A DNA stretch of 64,000 nucleotides, taken from assembly GCA_001766825.1 (NCBI GenBank), contig LYOR01000003.1:1-64000 (forward strand). The letters run 5' to 3'. Positions within the stretch are counted from its first letter, which is position 1. Each line of letters starts with the position of its first letter. Shown here piece by piece: positions 37,587 to 49,291 of the stretch. The notes under the pieces were generated by a model. The model saw only the letters and a program-made list of their open reading frames with translations. It did no database searches and was not told where the DNA came from. The stretch comes from Candidatus Syntropharchaeum butanivorans (lineage in GTDB: Archaea; Halobacteriota; Syntropharchaeia; Syntropharchaeales; Syntropharchaeaceae). The position numbers were made by a program, and so were the translations under genes.

Positions 37587-38906
37587 TTAAGTACCAGACC
37601 CCTCCTCAAGCAGGCTCACAGCAAGGTCGAGCCTCAGTCTATATTCCCCACTCATCTGCTCTCTTTTCTCAAGTAGCCTCTCTTTGGCCCTCTTATCTCC
37701 GAAAAACCCGAGCCCAAGCCCTGCAGTACTGGCAAGATCCTCATCGTCCGACTCGAGAAGCTCAAGGAGCAGATTATATGCGGCCTCAACACCCTTCATC
37801 TTTGATAAACAATCAAACGCAATTACTCTGTTCCGCTTATTCAAAGATCCATCGGTGATAATCTCATCTTTCAGGTATGGAACCATTTTCTCCCCGCACT
37901 CTACGATTTTTCCGGCAAAAAGACCCACAATCCTTGGGTCAACGTGTCTCATCCCGTATATCATCGCCCTTTTGGCAAGATCATCTTCGATCGTTGATAG
38001 CGCCTCAGGTACATCCTCAATCGCTGGAGATCCTCGCAGAGTCGTTTTCAGGAGTTCATAGACCTCTGGATCGAGATCTTCCCCATGGGATGATTCAAGC
38101 TCCCTGAGCCTGTTCACACGCCAGATGAAGTTATCAAAATCTTCACGGCTCACGTATCGGTTCCATGCGCGTCTATCGGATGGATCATGATCCATGGATA
38201 GTTTTATCCCATCCTTTGCAAGTTCAAGGGCCTTATCATAGTCTGAAACCCTTATCAGGGCATCAATGAGTTTTGCACGAGCCACAAGATCCTCCGGGTA
38301 GTACGAAGCGATCTGTGTTCCGATCTCAATGAGCTCTTCATCCCTCTCCCTCTGCTCAAAGAACGAGAGGAGATTGATAAGGGCTGTATAGTCCATCGGG
38401 TTCACATCAAGAACCTCCTTAAACTCCTTCTCAGGATCGTTTACAGGGATACACCCATCTTTCAGATAGCCCTCAAGTCTTTCGAGGATAGCTTCCCCGC
38501 TCATCTCATCAAGGATTGCTGTGGCACGCTTGATCTCTGCTATCTCTCGTCTTACGATGTGATATTCCCGACTATTTTCTTCAAGCTGGCCTGTGAGAAC
38601 GTCCCCCTTTAGGATGAGGTTCTGAAGCCTGTTTTTCAGGGACTCCACCCAGATCCGGTCATCTATTCCTTTTATATTCTTGATCCTGGAGCCTGCCTCG
38701 ATATCAGCAAGTGCAGGTACAAGCTCACGGGATATAATCTCCCATGCGCCGTTCTCTATCGTTCCCAGATCAACTGGTCTGAACTCCCGCATCAACTCGC
38801 ATATCGCCAGCATCCGATCAGCAAACTCCCTCTGTCCTGCATCTGCGCGCTTTCTGAGTATCCTGAGACCTCGCCTAACCTCTTTGAATCCCTCATCTCG
38901 CGGCAT
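37587..38906 (-). CDS. TPR/HEAT-repeat-containing protein
   Basis: Helical repeat pattern; FKEVLDVNPMDYTALINLLSFFEQRERDEEL; STAGLGLGFFGDKRAKERLLE. Confidence 0.6.
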   Translation of the reverse strand: MPRDEGFKEVRRGLRILRKRADAGQREFADRMLAICELMREFRPVDLGTIENGAWEIISRELVPALADIEAGSRIKNIKGIDDRIWVESLKNRLQNLILKGDVLTGQLEENSREYHIVRREIAEIKRATAILDEMSGEAILERLEGYLKDGCIPVNDPEKEFKEVLDVNPMDYTALINLLSFFEQRERDEELIEIGTQIASYYPEDLVARAKLIDALIRVSDYDKALELAKDGIKLSMDHDPSDRRAWNRYVSREDFDNFIWRVNRLRELESSHGEDLDPEVYELLKTTLRGSPAIEDVPEALSTIEDDLAKRAMIYGMRHVDPRIVGLFAGKIVECGEKMVPYLKDEIITDGSLNKRNRVIAFDCLSKMKGVEAAYNLLLELLESDDEDLASTAGLGLGFFGDKRAKERLLEKREQMSGEYRLRLDLAVSLLEEGSGT

Positions 38907-39111
38907 CGTATCACGTTCATACCTCCCATACTATTAAAAAATGTGAGTGCTCATCTTCCGAAAGGGATACACCTTCTCAGGCCAGAATAGCTTCGATTTA
39001 AGGATGAGGATGAGATCTTCTTAAAATCATGAGAAGAGTTGATAACTCTCGTTCATATCAACCATCATCTAAATGAAAAAGCTTTTATAAGCCTCTGATA
39101 AAGGTATTCTC

Positions 39112-40392
39112 ATGGGGACGTCAGGAGCATTCTCGAAATCAGATCGAGGGGATACAAATGAGATTGATCTGAAAAAAAAGGATAAAGAGTGTGATGAGTT
39201 TTCAAAGTATCTCTTAGACCGGATGCGCCAGCTTGAGGAGTACAATACCAGATTGAAGGAGGAGACCCGGAAGATTGAATCTGAGAAGAAGTTTGCAGAG
39301 AGTCAGAAGGTAAAGTACGAACGGGAGGTGAGGAGGCTAAGGAGCGAGATCGAGCGGATGAAAGCTCCACCTCTGCTGGTAGGAACGGTAATTGAAACAC
39401 TTGAGGGTGATAAGGTCCTGATTAAGAGCAGTGCAGGGCCTCATTTTGTCGTGAATGTGAGCACGTTCATCAAGAAAGGAGAGATCTATCCTGGAGCACA
39501 GGTTGCTCTAAATCAGCAGTCATTAGCTGTTGTAAATGTTCTTCCATCACCAAAGGATCCACTTGTGCACGGGATGGAGATAATTGAGACACCAACGGTT
39601 GGTTATGAAGATATTGGAGGGCTGGAAACACAGATAGAGGAGCTCAGGGAGACAGTTGAACTCCCTCTTGTTGCTCCAGAGCGGTTTGAGAGGATCGGTA
39701 TTGAACCGCCAAAGGGAGTGCTTCTCATCGGTCCACCCGGGTGTGGGAAGACCCTGCTTGCAAAGGCCGTTGCAAGGGAGACGAACGCGACGTTCATCAG
39801 GATTGTTGGCTCTGAGCTCGTCCAGAAGTACATTGGAGAGGGTGCTCGACTCGTCCGTGAGATCTTCCTGCTTGCAAAGGAAAAAGCTCCGAGTATTATA
39901 TTCATCGATGAGATCGATGCCATCGGTGCAAAGAGAATAGATACAGGGACCTCCGGCGATAGAGAAGTCCAAAGAACGCTTATGCAGCTTCTTGCCGAGA
40001 TGGATGGATTCGATCCAAGGGGTGATGTGAAGCTGCTGGCTGCAACAAACAGGCATGACATACTCGATCCGGCCCTGCTCAGGCCTGGACGGTTCGATCG
40101 TATCATCACAGTTCCCGTCCCCACATTTGATGCAAGGGTTGATATTCTCCGCATCCACACGAGAAAGATGCAAATCGCGGAGGATGTCAGCCTGGAGCGG
40201 CTTGCAGCTCTCACGCCCGATGCAACAGGTGCAGACCTGAAGGCGATCGTGATGGAGGCAGGGATGTTTGCGGTCAAGTATGGCCGCGATAAGGTTGAGT
40301 GGAGAGACTTTGAGCGTGCGATTGATAAGGTGATGAACGCCTCCTCGAGACCCTCACTCCAGCCCAAAGACTCCAGTGTGATGTTTGCATGA
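39112..40392 (+). CDS. pan: Proteasome-activating nucleotidase (AAA ATPase)
   Basis: Coiled-coil N-terminus, [36 protein letters not shown]. Confidence 0.94.
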   Translation: MGTSGAFSKSDRGDTNEIDLKKKDKECDEFSKYLLDRMRQLEEYNTRLKEETRKIESEKKFAESQKVKYEREVRRLRSEIERMKAPPLLVGTVIETLEGDKVLIKSSAGPHFVVNVSTFIKKGEIYPGAQVALNQQSLAVVNVLPSPKDPLVHGMEIIETPTVGYEDIGGLETQIEELRETVELPLVAPERFERIGIEPPKGVLLIGPPGCGKTLLAKAVARETNATFIRIVGSELVQKYIGEGARLVREIFLLAKEKAPSIIFIDEIDAIGAKRIDTGTSGDREVQRTLMQLLAEMDGFDPRGDVKLLAATNRHDILDPALLRPGRFDRIITVPVPTFDARVDILRIHTRKMQIAEDVSLERLAALTPDATGADLKAIVMEAGMFAVKYGRDKVEWRDFERAIDKVMNASSRPSLQPKDSSVMFA

Positions 40393-42301
40393 GCTGATGC
40401 CCGGGATGGAGCTTGATTACGAAGAGTTGGGGTTGAAGGCAGGACTGGAGATACATCAGCAGCTTGACACAGATCGTAAGCTCTTCTGTCACTGCCCGAC
40501 GAGATTAAGAGATACTGAAGAGTCTCATTTCGAGTTTTTCAGGTTCTTGAGGCCGTCAGAAAGTGAGATCGGGACAGTTGATCGTGCAGCAAGGGAGGAA
40601 GCCACCTACAATCGAAGGTTTGTGTATAAAGCATATGATACAACGTGTCTCGTTGAAAATGATGAAGAGCCCCCTCGAGAGCTGAACAGGGATGCTCTGA
40701 GGATCGCTATTACAATTGGCAAGATGCTCAAGGTTGATTTCGTGGATGAGGTCCATACGATGCGAAAGATCGTCATAGACGGATCGAACACGGCCGGATT
40801 CCAGCGCACCGCGCTTATAGGGCTTGATGGAAAGGTTGAGGTTGATGGAGGGGACGTCGGTGTGAGTGTGTTATGCCTCGAGGAGGAGGCATGCCAGAAG
40901 ATCGCTGAGGATGGAAGATCCACGATCTACTCGCTCGATAGACTCGGCATCCCTCTCGTTGAGATCGGGACGTACCCGGATATAAGAAGCCCGGAGCATG
41001 CACGGAAGGTAGCAGAGCGGATAGGGATGATCCTGAGATCCACCGGGATGGTGAAGCGGGGGATCGGGACGATCAGGCAGGACATCAATATCTCGATCGA
41101 GAAGGGAGCGAGAGTTGAGATCAAAGGGGTGCAGGAGCTCAAGCTGATCGAGGAGATCGTGCGAAATGAAGTTATAAGACAGGTAAACCTCCTGAAACTG
41201 AGGGATGAGCTTGAAAGCCGGGGTGCATCCGTGGTGGATGAGATCTTTGACGTTACAGAGGTCTTTGAAGGTACCGGATCAAAGGTTATAGAGAGGGGGT
41301 TGAGAGCACGGGATGGGGCTGTTCTTGCAGTGCTTCTCAGGGGCTTTGGTGGGCTTGTTGGACGTGAGATCCAGCCAGGGAGGAGGCTCGGTAGTGAGTT
41401 CTCAGATCGTGCAAAGCGCTTCGGTCTTGGGGGGATATTCCACACAGACGAGATGCCAGGGTATGGTATCAGTGAGGATGAGACCAGAAGGCTCAAGGAG
41501 TCTGTTGGTGCATCAGAGGAGGATGCAATCGTCTTTGCCGCGGGAGAGAGAGAAATTGTTGGAAAGGCGCTTGAAGCTGTGATTTTCCGGGCGAAGGAGG
41601 CACTCAGGGGAGTCCCGGAGGAGACAAGACGTGCACTGCCTGATGGTACGACCGCATACATGAGGCCGCTTCCAGGGGCCGCCCGCATGTATCCTGAGAC
41701 CGATATTCCGGCTGTTGAGATAACCGATGAGCTTCTCAGGAGTATAGAGATACCCGAGCTTATAAGTGATAAGCGGGACAGATATGTGGCGGAATACGGG
41801 TTAAATCCCCAGGTTGCGGAGGAGATTGCAAGATCGAAATATGTATCCGTATTTGAGAAGGCTCTAAGGGTCACAGATCTCCCTGCGAGTGTGATTGCAG
41901 GAACGCTGACCTCAACACTCGTTGAGATCCGAAGGGAAGGGGTTGATACAGATAATCTCCAGGATGATACCTTACTTGAGCTATTCAAGCTTCTTGATGC
42001 CGGAAAATTCGCAAAAGAGGCTATCGGGTTGATACTGAAAGAAGCTGCATCAGATCCATCTTCAGATCTCACATCAATCATAGAGAGGCTCGGTCTTGGT
42101 GCGCTCGGTGAGGATGAGATAGAGGAGATAATCGATGAGATCATCCGCTCTCGTATGGATTTCATCCTCAAGCGGGGTGAACGGGCGGTGGGCCCACTCA
42201 TGGGCCCTGTGATGGAGCGTTTAAGGGGACGGGTCGATGGCAGACGGGTCAACGAGATTCTTAAGGCAAAGATTGAGAAAGTTCTTGAAGATAGCAGCTG
42301 A
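40385..42301 (+). CDS. gatE: Glutamyl-tRNA(Gln) amidotransferase subunit E
   Basis: [50 protein letters not shown]. Confidence 0.95.
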   Translation: MHELMPGMELDYEELGLKAGLEIHQQLDTDRKLFCHCPTRLRDTEESHFEFFRFLRPSESEIGTVDRAAREEATYNRRFVYKAYDTTCLVENDEEPPRELNRDALRIAITIGKMLKVDFVDEVHTMRKIVIDGSNTAGFQRTALIGLDGKVEVDGGDVGVSVLCLEEEACQKIAEDGRSTIYSLDRLGIPLVEIGTYPDIRSPEHARKVAERIGMILRSTGMVKRGIGTIRQDINISIEKGARVEIKGVQELKLIEEIVRNEVIRQVNLLKLRDELESRGASVVDEIFDVTEVFEGTGSKVIERGLRARDGAVLAVLLRGFGGLVGREIQPGRRLGSEFSDRAKRFGLGGIFHTDEMPGYGISEDETRRLKESVGASEEDAIVFAAGEREIVGKALEAVIFRAKEALRGVPEETRRALPDGTTAYMRPLPGAARMYPETDIPAVEITDELLRSIEIPELISDKRDRYVAEYGLNPQVAEEIARSKYVSVFEKALRVTDLPASVIAGTLTSTLVEIRREGVDTDNLQDDTLLELFKLLDAGKFAKEAIGLILKEAASDPSSDLTSIIERLGLGALGEDEIEEIIDEIIRSRMDFILKRGERAVGPLMGPVMERLRGRVDGRRVNEILKAKIEKVLEDSS

Positions 42302-42306
42302 AAAGG

Positions 42307-42843
42307 TCATTTTCCATCTCTAAAGCCCATGATCCGCCTCGAATCCAAGACAAGCGAGATCACGAGGAAGATGAGGATGAATCCGCTGAGGTAATTCCTC
42401 AGATTCGGGGCAAGTTTCGCGAAGGTATGTGTCAGGATACCGATCTTCGGGATCATGAGCGGCCATCCCAGGATCTGAGGTACAAAGCCCTCGATATCAT
42501 CAGGTCTCACGAGATCCATTCCAAGCTCCTGATCAGGCACTGGCACGTTGTCACCCTTTGTGATGAACCCTCTTTCATCACTCAGAACCTCATGGATACG
42601 GTGCATCACCATACACCCGGCTTTATCATTCCTGAATACGATGATGTCCCCGATCGATGGATCTCTCATGAGATGGGGTATGTATGGTACCACGATAACC
42701 ACATCCTCCTCGGTTATTAACGGCTCCATCGAGCTACCATGTATCGCGTCAAGACCCCAGGGTGCTCCAAATGCGTGTGAGACCACCGAAAGAATTGCAA
42801 ATATCGTAACACTCCATGAAAGGATATAAATAGCTCTTGCCAT
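42307..42843 (-). CDS. Signal peptidase I
   Basis: AIHGSSMEPLITEEDVVIV; GDIIVFRNDK; FITKGDNVPVPD. Confidence 0.9.
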   Translation of the reverse strand: MARAIYILSWSVTIFAILSVVSHAFGAPWGLDAIHGSSMEPLITEEDVVIVVPYIPHLMRDPSIGDIIVFRNDKAGCMVMHRIHEVLSDERGFITKGDNVPVPDQELGMDLVRPDDIEGFVPQILGWPLMIPKIGILTHTFAKLAPNLRNYLSGFILIFLVISLVLDSRRIMGFRDGK

Positions 42844-42938
42844 TCAACCACCTCTCTACCACCTCAACCTCTATGGGTAGATACACTCACCTCACATATA
42901 AAAACGTGACGCCTGGTAGGGTCCCGGGATCGCCCTGC

Positions 42939-43760
42939 TCAGTCCACTTCGGTATGCTTAAAGAGGTACGAACCGACCATCAGCATGATGAGTGAGCTTA
43001 TGAGGAGTACAAGCAGATCAAGAGCGAGTGGGATCTCTGATTCTCCTATGAAGCACAATCTAAGCCCATCAACTCCGTATGTGAGTGGATCAAGGAATGC
43101 CAGTACCCTGACAGCCGGTGGAAGATTATCAACCGGAAAAAGTGCTCCGGACAGGAAGAAGAGCGGGAAGATTATGAAGTTCATGATGAGCGTGTAACCT
43201 GTCATATCCTCCATTACAGATGCAAACGAGACGCCCATCGCGATGAAAGTCGCCGCTATGAGGATCATAAAGATAAGTGCGAGAATCATCCCAAGCACCA
43301 GACCTCTATGGCTTGAGTCCCCGTATATTCCACGAAGATCAAACCCGAGTGGTACAGCAAGAATGAGGATGATGAGGGCCTCCAGGATCGTGGTGGTTGC
43401 ACCTCCGGCGATGCGCCCAAGCAGGATGGATGATCTGCTGACAGGTGTGACCATAATCTCTTTTAAGAACCCGAACTCCTTGTCCCAAAGGACGGAGATG
43501 CCCGTGAATGTCGAGGAGAAGAGGAGTGTCATGCCTATAATCCCGGGTGTTAAAAAATTGGTGTAATCTGCATCAATTACACCAAAGCGTGCATCGCGAA
43601 ACCCCATGCTCAGAAACGCAAGAAAGAAGAAGGGCATACCAAGCGACCCAATGAGACGGCTTTTCATCCTGACAAACCTGAGCATCTCTCTCAGCCAGAG
43701 TGTGTAGATTGCCTGGAGGTTGATCAGCTTTACGCGACTACCAGATATTGTTTGAGTCAT
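42939..43760 (-). CDS. ABC-2 type transporter permease
   Basis: LRFVRMKSRLIGSLGMPFFFLAF; NFIIFPLFFLSGALFPVDNLP. Confidence 0.88.
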   Translation of the reverse strand: MTQTISGSRVKLINLQAIYTLWLREMLRFVRMKSRLIGSLGMPFFFLAFLSMGFRDARFGVIDADYTNFLTPGIIGMTLLFSSTFTGISVLWDKEFGFLKEIMVTPVSRSSILLGRIAGGATTTILEALIILILAVPLGFDLRGIYGDSSHRGLVLGMILALIFMILIAATFIAMGVSFASVMEDMTGYTLIMNFIIFPLFFLSGALFPVDNLPPAVRVLAFLDPLTYGVDGLRLCFIGESEIPLALDLLVLLISSLIMLMVGSYLFKHTEVD

Positions 43761-43862
43761 GTGCTCTATCTCCCAACCCCTTCAAGGGCTTATCCCGTTA
43801 AGTACGTATCCATTGGGCCAGAATCGTGCGGTGGTTCTGGAGGGTATAAGGGGGAGATGATC

Positions 43863-44450
43863 CTATCTACCAAGCATCCTCAAAACTTCAATAACCCGCT
43901 CACCCAGCCTCCTGCACTCTTTCATCACCGTGTCATCCTTCTCAACCTCTCCAACCTCTCTTGCAACTGCGATCACCCCTGACTGGGAGCTGGGCTCCCC
44001 TTCACTCACAACGAGCATGTTGTGCTTTAAAAAGAAGGTATGTATCGTTCTCAGTGCAAGGTCCTGCCCTCCTCCCGTATGTGCACCCACCACAAGACCC
44101 GCCCCTACCTTATCCCTCAGCTTAAACCCGATCCTTCTCAGGTGCACCGTCCGGTCGATGAAGCTCTTGAGAATCCCGGAGACATCTCCCATGAAGGTTG
44201 AAGAGCCGATGATGATACAGTCAGCATCTATGAGTTTCCCGGCAATCTCCCCAAACCCGTCATCCAAGGGACAGCCCTTCTCACAGACTTCCTTAGGGTG
44301 CCCCATGCAGTACCTGATCTCATAATCCCCGAGGTTTACAAGCTCTGTCACTGCTCCACGCGCTGATGCCTCTGAAAGCACGGCCTTCAGCATCGCATAC
44401 GTGTTCCCCTTTCTTGGTGAGCCGTTTATACCCAGGATATAGGCAGACAT
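43863..44450 (-). CDS. Flavodoxin-like NADPH-dependent FMN reductase family protein
   Basis: ILGINGSPRKGNTYAMLKAVL; SSTFMGDVSGILKSFIDR. Confidence 0.88.
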   Translation of the reverse strand: MSAYILGINGSPRKGNTYAMLKAVLSEASARGAVTELVNLGDYEIRYCMGHPKEVCEKGCPLDDGFGEIAGKLIDADCIIIGSSTFMGDVSGILKSFIDRTVHLRRIGFKLRDKVGAGLVVGAHTGGGQDLALRTIHTFFLKHNMLVVSEGEPSSQSGVIAVAREVGEVEKDDTVMKECRRLGERVIEVLRMLGR

Positions 44451-44566
44451 CCTCGCAAAAGGTTTGCATCCACGCTATTTATGCTTTTCTTCACCCCTCC
44501 CTGATCGCCCCACCGGGGGAAGGTTAACTTTAAATCTGATGATGATACTGTTACTCTTAGTTATGT

Positions 44567-44639
44567 GCCGCTATAACTCAGTTGGTAGAGTGTCTGGCTG
44601 TTAACCAGATAGTCGGAGGTTCGAGTCCTCCTGGCGGCG
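44567..44639 (+). tRNA. tRNA-Asn (GTT)
   Basis: Acceptor GCCGCTA/TGGCGGC, anticodon stem TCTGG-CTGTTAA-CCAGA, T arm GGAGGTTCGAGTCCTCC. Confidence 0.95.
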
Positions 44640-44653
44640 TTGAGGTATATCTC

Positions 44654-45442
44654 ATGTCAATCAGGGAGGTCTTTGAGGGGTGTAGAGGGAGGGGGGCTTT
44701 AATTGGATATCTTACCTGTGGCGATCCTGACCTGGAGACGAGCCTGAGGATAATAAAGGAGGCAGCAGAGGAGGTTGACATACTCGAGCTTGGTATACCA
44801 TTTTCTGACCCGATAGCAGATGGTGCAACGATTCAGGCTGCATCTGACAGGGCTCTCAGATCCGGAATCCGTGTGGATGACTGCTTCAGGATCGCAGCAG
44901 AGGTTGAGGGCCCTCCAAAGGTGTTCATGACCTACTATAATATCGTGCTCCAGCGAGGGCTGGACAGGTTCTTCTCAGATTCTGTGGATGCAGGTGTTTC
45001 AGGTTTGATTGTGCCTGATATACCGATAGAAGAGTCACAGGATCTTTTAAGGTCCTCTAAGGAGTATGGAGTGGATCTTATATTCCTTGTTGCTCCTACG
45101 ACAGATGAGAACCGCATGAACAGGATAATAGAGCATACACGGGGGTTTCTGTATGTTGTATCCCGCCTCGGTGTGACCGGTGCAAGAGACCATCTTGACC
45201 CCGGCACGATCGAGTTTATAAGACGGGTTAAAGCCATTGCGGGTGGGAGGGTTCCGGTTGCGGTGGGATTTGGAATCTCAACACCTCAGCATGTTGAAGA
45301 GGTTATACGTGCAGGTGCTGATGGTGCGATAGTGGGGAGTGCAATAATAGACCGCATATCAGAAGGGGTGGAGGATGAAAAGGGGATCAGACGTCTCAGA
45401 GAGTTTTTGAGAAGTCTCAGGGAAGCGGCACGCCGAAGGTGA
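44654..45442 (+). CDS. trpA: Tryptophan synthase alpha subunit (start reassigned from 44582)
   Basis: GYLTCGDPDLETSL; ELGIPFSDPIADGATIQ; GLIVPDIPIEE; GADGAIVGSAII. Confidence 0.94.
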   Translation: MSIREVFEGCRGRGALIGYLTCGDPDLETSLRIIKEAAEEVDILELGIPFSDPIADGATIQAASDRALRSGIRVDDCFRIAAEVEGPPKVFMTYYNIVLQRGLDRFFSDSVDAGVSGLIVPDIPIEESQDLLRSSKEYGVDLIFLVAPTTDENRMNRIIEHTRGFLYVVSRLGVTGARDHLDPGTIEFIRRVKAIAGGRVPVAVGFGISTPQHVEEVIRAGADGAIVGSAIIDRISEGVEDEKGIRRLREFLRSLREAARRR

Positions 45443-46394
45443 ACCTCTCAAGTTGAAGGACCACCTCCCAGAGCTTCTTGCATCTACACTCAATCGCTGT
45501 AAGATCTCTCACGTCCTGCGTGATCGAGAATCGCCTTATCGCATCCTTCACGCGGTTATCACATCGCTTACAGTTGTGCGGTCCCCAGGGCTTACCTGCC
45601 CCGATGGGGTCTGAGATTATCGCGATATCATCAAACCGGGGATCCTCTCTGATCCTCCTCATCACCTCAACAGCGCTCCAGAGCCAGGGGGGTCTGTAGT
45701 ACCCCTCTTTCCACAGGCTGTGGAGTGGTGTATTTTTTCTCACGGTTGTGAGGTTGAGCGAGATCGTTCTTGTGTATGGTATTAGATCGCGGGCGGATCT
45801 TAACATATCATCGATCGCCTCGCGTTCTGTCAGATATGGGGGCTTCAGGAGGAGGTAGGTTCTCACACCTGCCCCACACGCTCTTGCAACCTCAACCGCA
45901 CGTTTAAAGTCCTCGAAGCTGAATCCCTTCTCGATACACCTGGACCGTATCTCATCGTTCGTTGTCTCAAGCCCGATTGCGACCTCGAAGCTGTCGAAGA
46001 TCTCGACGGCGGTACTGATGGCAGAGCGGGTCACAAACTCAGGTCTTGTCTCAATTATGAGCTTTCTGATCTGATCTCGCGGAAGCCGCCTCAGGATACT
46101 CTCCTGGACCCCTCGTGGGATCTCCCGCTCATCGAAGAAGCTACCGGATGTGAAAATCTTCACGATAAGATCGCCTTCAGGGAACTTTGAGATCGCATGA
46201 TCGATCTGGGAGATGAGATCCTCCTCTGAGAGGGGAGGCGGTGCCTGCTCAAGGTAGTAGTTACACATCTTACACCGCCTCCAGTGGCAACCTGTAGTCC
46301 TGAGGATGATTGTGACCGCTTTTATCGGCTCAAAATCGATGATATCAGTACCAGTTCCCACATATACCGGTTTATCCCGGGGGATTGCCTTCAT
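45417..46394 (-). CDS. Archaeosine biosynthesis radical SAM protein RaSEA (start reassigned from 46472)
   Basis: TGCHWRRCKMCNYYLEQ; GPHNCKRCDNRVKDAIRRFS; IECRCKKLWEVVLQLERFTFGVPLP. Confidence 0.88.
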   Translation of the reverse strand: MKAIPRDKPVYVGTGTDIIDFEPIKAVTIILRTTGCHWRRCKMCNYYLEQAPPPLSEEDLISQIDHAISKFPEGDLIVKIFTSGSFFDEREIPRGVQESILRRLPRDQIRKLIIETRPEFVTRSAISTAVEIFDSFEVAIGLETTNDEIRSRCIEKGFSFEDFKRAVEVARACGAGVRTYLLLKPPYLTEREAIDDMLRSARDLIPYTRTISLNLTTVRKNTPLHSLWKEGYYRPPWLWSAVEVMRRIREDPRFDDIAIISDPIGAGKPWGPHNCKRCDNRVKDAIRRFSITQDVRDLTAIECRCKKLWEVVLQLERFTFGVPLP

Positions 46395-47257
46395 CAAAGA
46401 CCTCCCGCGATCAGACCGAGGAATATGAGATATATCAGGAGGATGAGAAACCCTGCAAACCTGCCCATCCATCCTTTTCTCATAAGTATCGTGAGAATGA
46501 GGGCAGAGAGTATCATCAAAGGTAGGTGGTAGCTTATTATTGACCCTGCCACCGCGATCGGCCTTACCATCGCAGCTGTACCGAGAACAAATGCGATGTT
46601 CAGGATGTTACTCCCGATAAGTGTCCCGACTGCGATCTCCCCCATCTCTTTTCTCACCGCGATCAGGGATGTTGCAAGCTCCGGGAGTGAGGTCCCGAGT
46701 GCGACAACGGTTAGGGTGATCGCAAGAGGGGTTATACCAAGGTATGTTGAGAAGCCGATAACCCCTTTTATGACTGCCCATCCCCCGATCCAGACCCCTG
46801 CCATCCCAAGAAGCGATATGAGGATGTGCCTCATGATTGACCTCTCATCAGAACGCAGATTATCCTTTTCCATGACTATCTCTTCTCTTTTCTGTTTCAT
46901 GAGGTGAATAAACGCGAATATCACGAGAAAGAGGATAAGACCATCTATCCGTGATACCTTTCCATCCAGTATGAGAAAACCACACAGCAGTGTTACTGCA
47001 AGCATGAAAAACGCATCAAATGCTCCCTTTTTCTGATAAGACGGATTCAAAAGGAGGGATAGACCAAGAACAAGTGTGATATTTGTTATATTTGATCCAA
47101 CGACATTTGCTATTGCGATATCCGGCTCACCAAGAAATGAGCTTGAGATCGATACCGCAAACTCAGGTAGAGAAGTTATGAGTGCAACGAATGTCATCCC
47201 GATTGTATGGTGTGAGATATTCCGCTTTACAGCGACAAGGGCTGCGTGCTCAATCAC
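46394..47257 (-). CDS. Calcium/sodium antiporter (NCX family)
   Basis: FVALITSLPEFAVSISSSFLGEPDIAIANVVGSNITNI; VVALGTSLPELATSLIAVRKEMGEIAVGTLIGSNILNI. True start probably upstream. Confidence 0.92.
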   Translation of the reverse strand: MIEHAALVAVKRNISHHTIGMTFVALITSLPEFAVSISSSFLGEPDIAIANVVGSNITNITLVLGLSLLLNPSYQKKGAFDAFFMLAVTLLCGFLILDGKVSRIDGLILFLVIFAFIHLMKQKREEIVMEKDNLRSDERSIMRHILISLLGMAGVWIGGWAVIKGVIGFSTYLGITPLAITLTVVALGTSLPELATSLIAVRKEMGEIAVGTLIGSNILNIAFVLGTAAMVRPIAVAGSIISYHLPLMILSALILTILMRKGWMGRFAGFLILLIYLIFLGLIAGGL

Positions 47258-47342
47258 GGTGTCCGCACCCTTTAAGAGTATCGCAAACCCGCCAAGAAGA
47301 TAGATCGTGAATATAAGAACCTCAATCAGCTATGCTCCCCCT

Positions 47343-48482
47343 TCAGATGATCTCCTTAACCTCATCGATCACCTTACCGATGATCCCTCGTCTTGACCCC
47401 TTCTTTTTCCTCTCCTCCTCTTCAAACTCTCTCAGAAGCTCTCTCTGGCGGGGTGTGAGCTTCTCAGGTATAACGATCTTGACACGAACAAGCTCATCCC
47501 CTCTCTGCTTCGATCTCATATCAGGCATACCTTTGCCTTTAAGGCGGAGGATGGTACCGTGTTGTGTTCCAGGGGGAATGTGTAACTTCTCACGGCCATC
47601 GAGTGTCGGAACTTCGATTTCTCCACCAAGTGTTGCCTGGACAAAGCTTATCGGAGCTTCAAAAATTATGTCTCTACCTGATCGCTCAAATAACTCATCC
47701 TGTGCGATGTGAATGACGACATACAGGTCCCCCGGGCCACCTTCCCCTACTTCCCCCCCACCTCTCACCCTGAGCTGGACACCCTCCTCAACCCCGGGAG
47801 GTATCGTGACACTCAGCACCCTCTCAACACTCACCTTTCCCTTCCCGTCGCATGTGGGACATAGTGCTGTTATGATCTTCCCTTTACCGTCACATGTACT
47901 GCACGTTGCAACCGAGACAAACTGCCCGAACCCTATGCTCGAGACCCTTCTGAGCTCACCGGTCCCACCGCACGTGGGGCAGGTCGCGATATCTGATGGG
48001 CTTCTTGCACCAGATCCATGACAATCCTCACAGATCTCCCGCTTTCTAAATCTGATCTCCTTTTCAGCCCCAAAAGCTGCCTCTTTCAAGGTTATCTCAA
48101 GGTCATACCTGAGATCCCTCCCACGCCTTGGTGTAGCTCTCTTTTTTCTCGATTCCCGGAAGCCACCGAAGAACTGGCTGAAGAAATCACCGAAAAGGTC
48201 ATCGAGGTCTGAGAAGTGTGTAAAATCAGACCATGTGAACCCACGCTCTCCGAATCCCACCCCTTCATGCCCGAACCGATCATATCGCGCCCTTTTTTCA
48301 GGATCAGACAGGACCTCATACGCCTCTGCAAGTTCTTTGAACCTCTCTTCTGCCTCTTCCGGGTTATCCTTATTAAGATCCGGGTGATACCGCTTTGCAA
48401 GCCTCCTGTATGCTCGCTTTATCTCATCCTGTGTTGCATTCCTTGAAACGCCGAGAACCTCGTAATAATCGCGCTTGGTCAC
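47343..48482 (-). CDS. dnaJ: Chaperone DnaJ
   Basis: J domain [33 protein letters not shown]; four CxxCxGxG repeats. Confidence 0.97.
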   Translation of the reverse strand: MTKRDYYEVLGVSRNATQDEIKRAYRRLAKRYHPDLNKDNPEEAEERFKELAEAYEVLSDPEKRARYDRFGHEGVGFGERGFTWSDFTHFSDLDDLFGDFFSQFFGGFRESRKKRATPRRGRDLRYDLEITLKEAAFGAEKEIRFRKREICEDCHGSGARSPSDIATCPTCGGTGELRRVSSIGFGQFVSVATCSTCDGKGKIITALCPTCDGKGKVSVERVLSVTIPPGVEEGVQLRVRGGGEVGEGGPGDLYVVIHIAQDELFERSGRDIIFEAPISFVQATLGGEIEVPTLDGREKLHIPPGTQHGTILRLKGKGMPDMRSKQRGDELVRVKIVIPEKLTPRQRELLREFEEEERKKKGSRRGIIGKVIDEVKEII

Positions 48483-48565
48483 CAGCAGACCCTCTTATAG
48501 CTGTCATATTACCCATATTACGAACCAGATATAACTCTTTCCCTTTAAGGGGTTTTGGGACATAA

Positions 48566-48974
48566 TTACCTCACCCTGATTGCAAAGATATTGTGCCACA
48601 GCCCGATAGCAAATAAAGCCATCTCTCTTCTATCTTCTCTCTTCTGCCTGATCAACCAACCAAACCTTCTCTTATTTGCTGAAAAACCCGACTCGCTCAA
48701 ATTCCTCTTGAAGTACCTCTTCAAAAACTTATAGGGAGCCTCAATAATCCTTTCTATAACCCTCAACCAGTCAAATCCTTATTCTGGATAGATTCTTCTC
48801 TGGAATCACATAGACCGCAGTTTCCTTACCAAACACCTTTAAAGTCTTTCTTGTGCTGTAATACCTATCCAGAGAGATAGAATTCATCTTCACTCCCATC
48901 TCTTTGAGTATCTTCATAGCTTTGTTGAATGCATCCTTCTCTGATCTGTTTGAGTAACCAAATCCAACGTACAT
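48566..48974 (-). pseudogene. Transposase fragments (two frames)
   Basis: SLDRYYSTRKTLKVFGKETAVYVIPEKN and FLKRYFKRNLSESGFSANKRRFGWLIRQKREDRREMALFAIGLWHNIFAIR lie in different frames. Confidence 0.75.
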
Positions 48975-49291
48975 TCCAGTATCAATGTCTATTATCCTGA
49001 AAACATATCTGAAGTCCTTGCCTTTGGTCTTCCAGCTTTTTTCTGAATTCTGATCATCGCAAGAGCTTCCCTAACATATTCTGGAAGCTTTCTCAGTCTT
49101 TTCTTAACAATTTCTCTCTTTCTTTCCCATTCAGCATAGGGGTACTTCTCTTTCTCTTCTCTCCTTATCTCTTGACCAGTTCGTCTAAAACAACCAACAA
49201 CTCATTAACGACTTCTTTGTTACTCTATTCCAGGTTCATATTCAGATTTTAACCAAAAAGTATTTAAGTATTTCTATGGATATACTAAAAT

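Noticed and set aside
40927-42252. 441-aa minus-strand ORF opposite gatE
   Set aside because: Low-complexity Ser/Arg-rich translation antisense to a clear GatE; typical antisense open frame.
44582-44653. Upstream extension of the trpA ORF
   Set aside because: It lies inside tRNA-Asn; ATG at 44654 is the sensible start.
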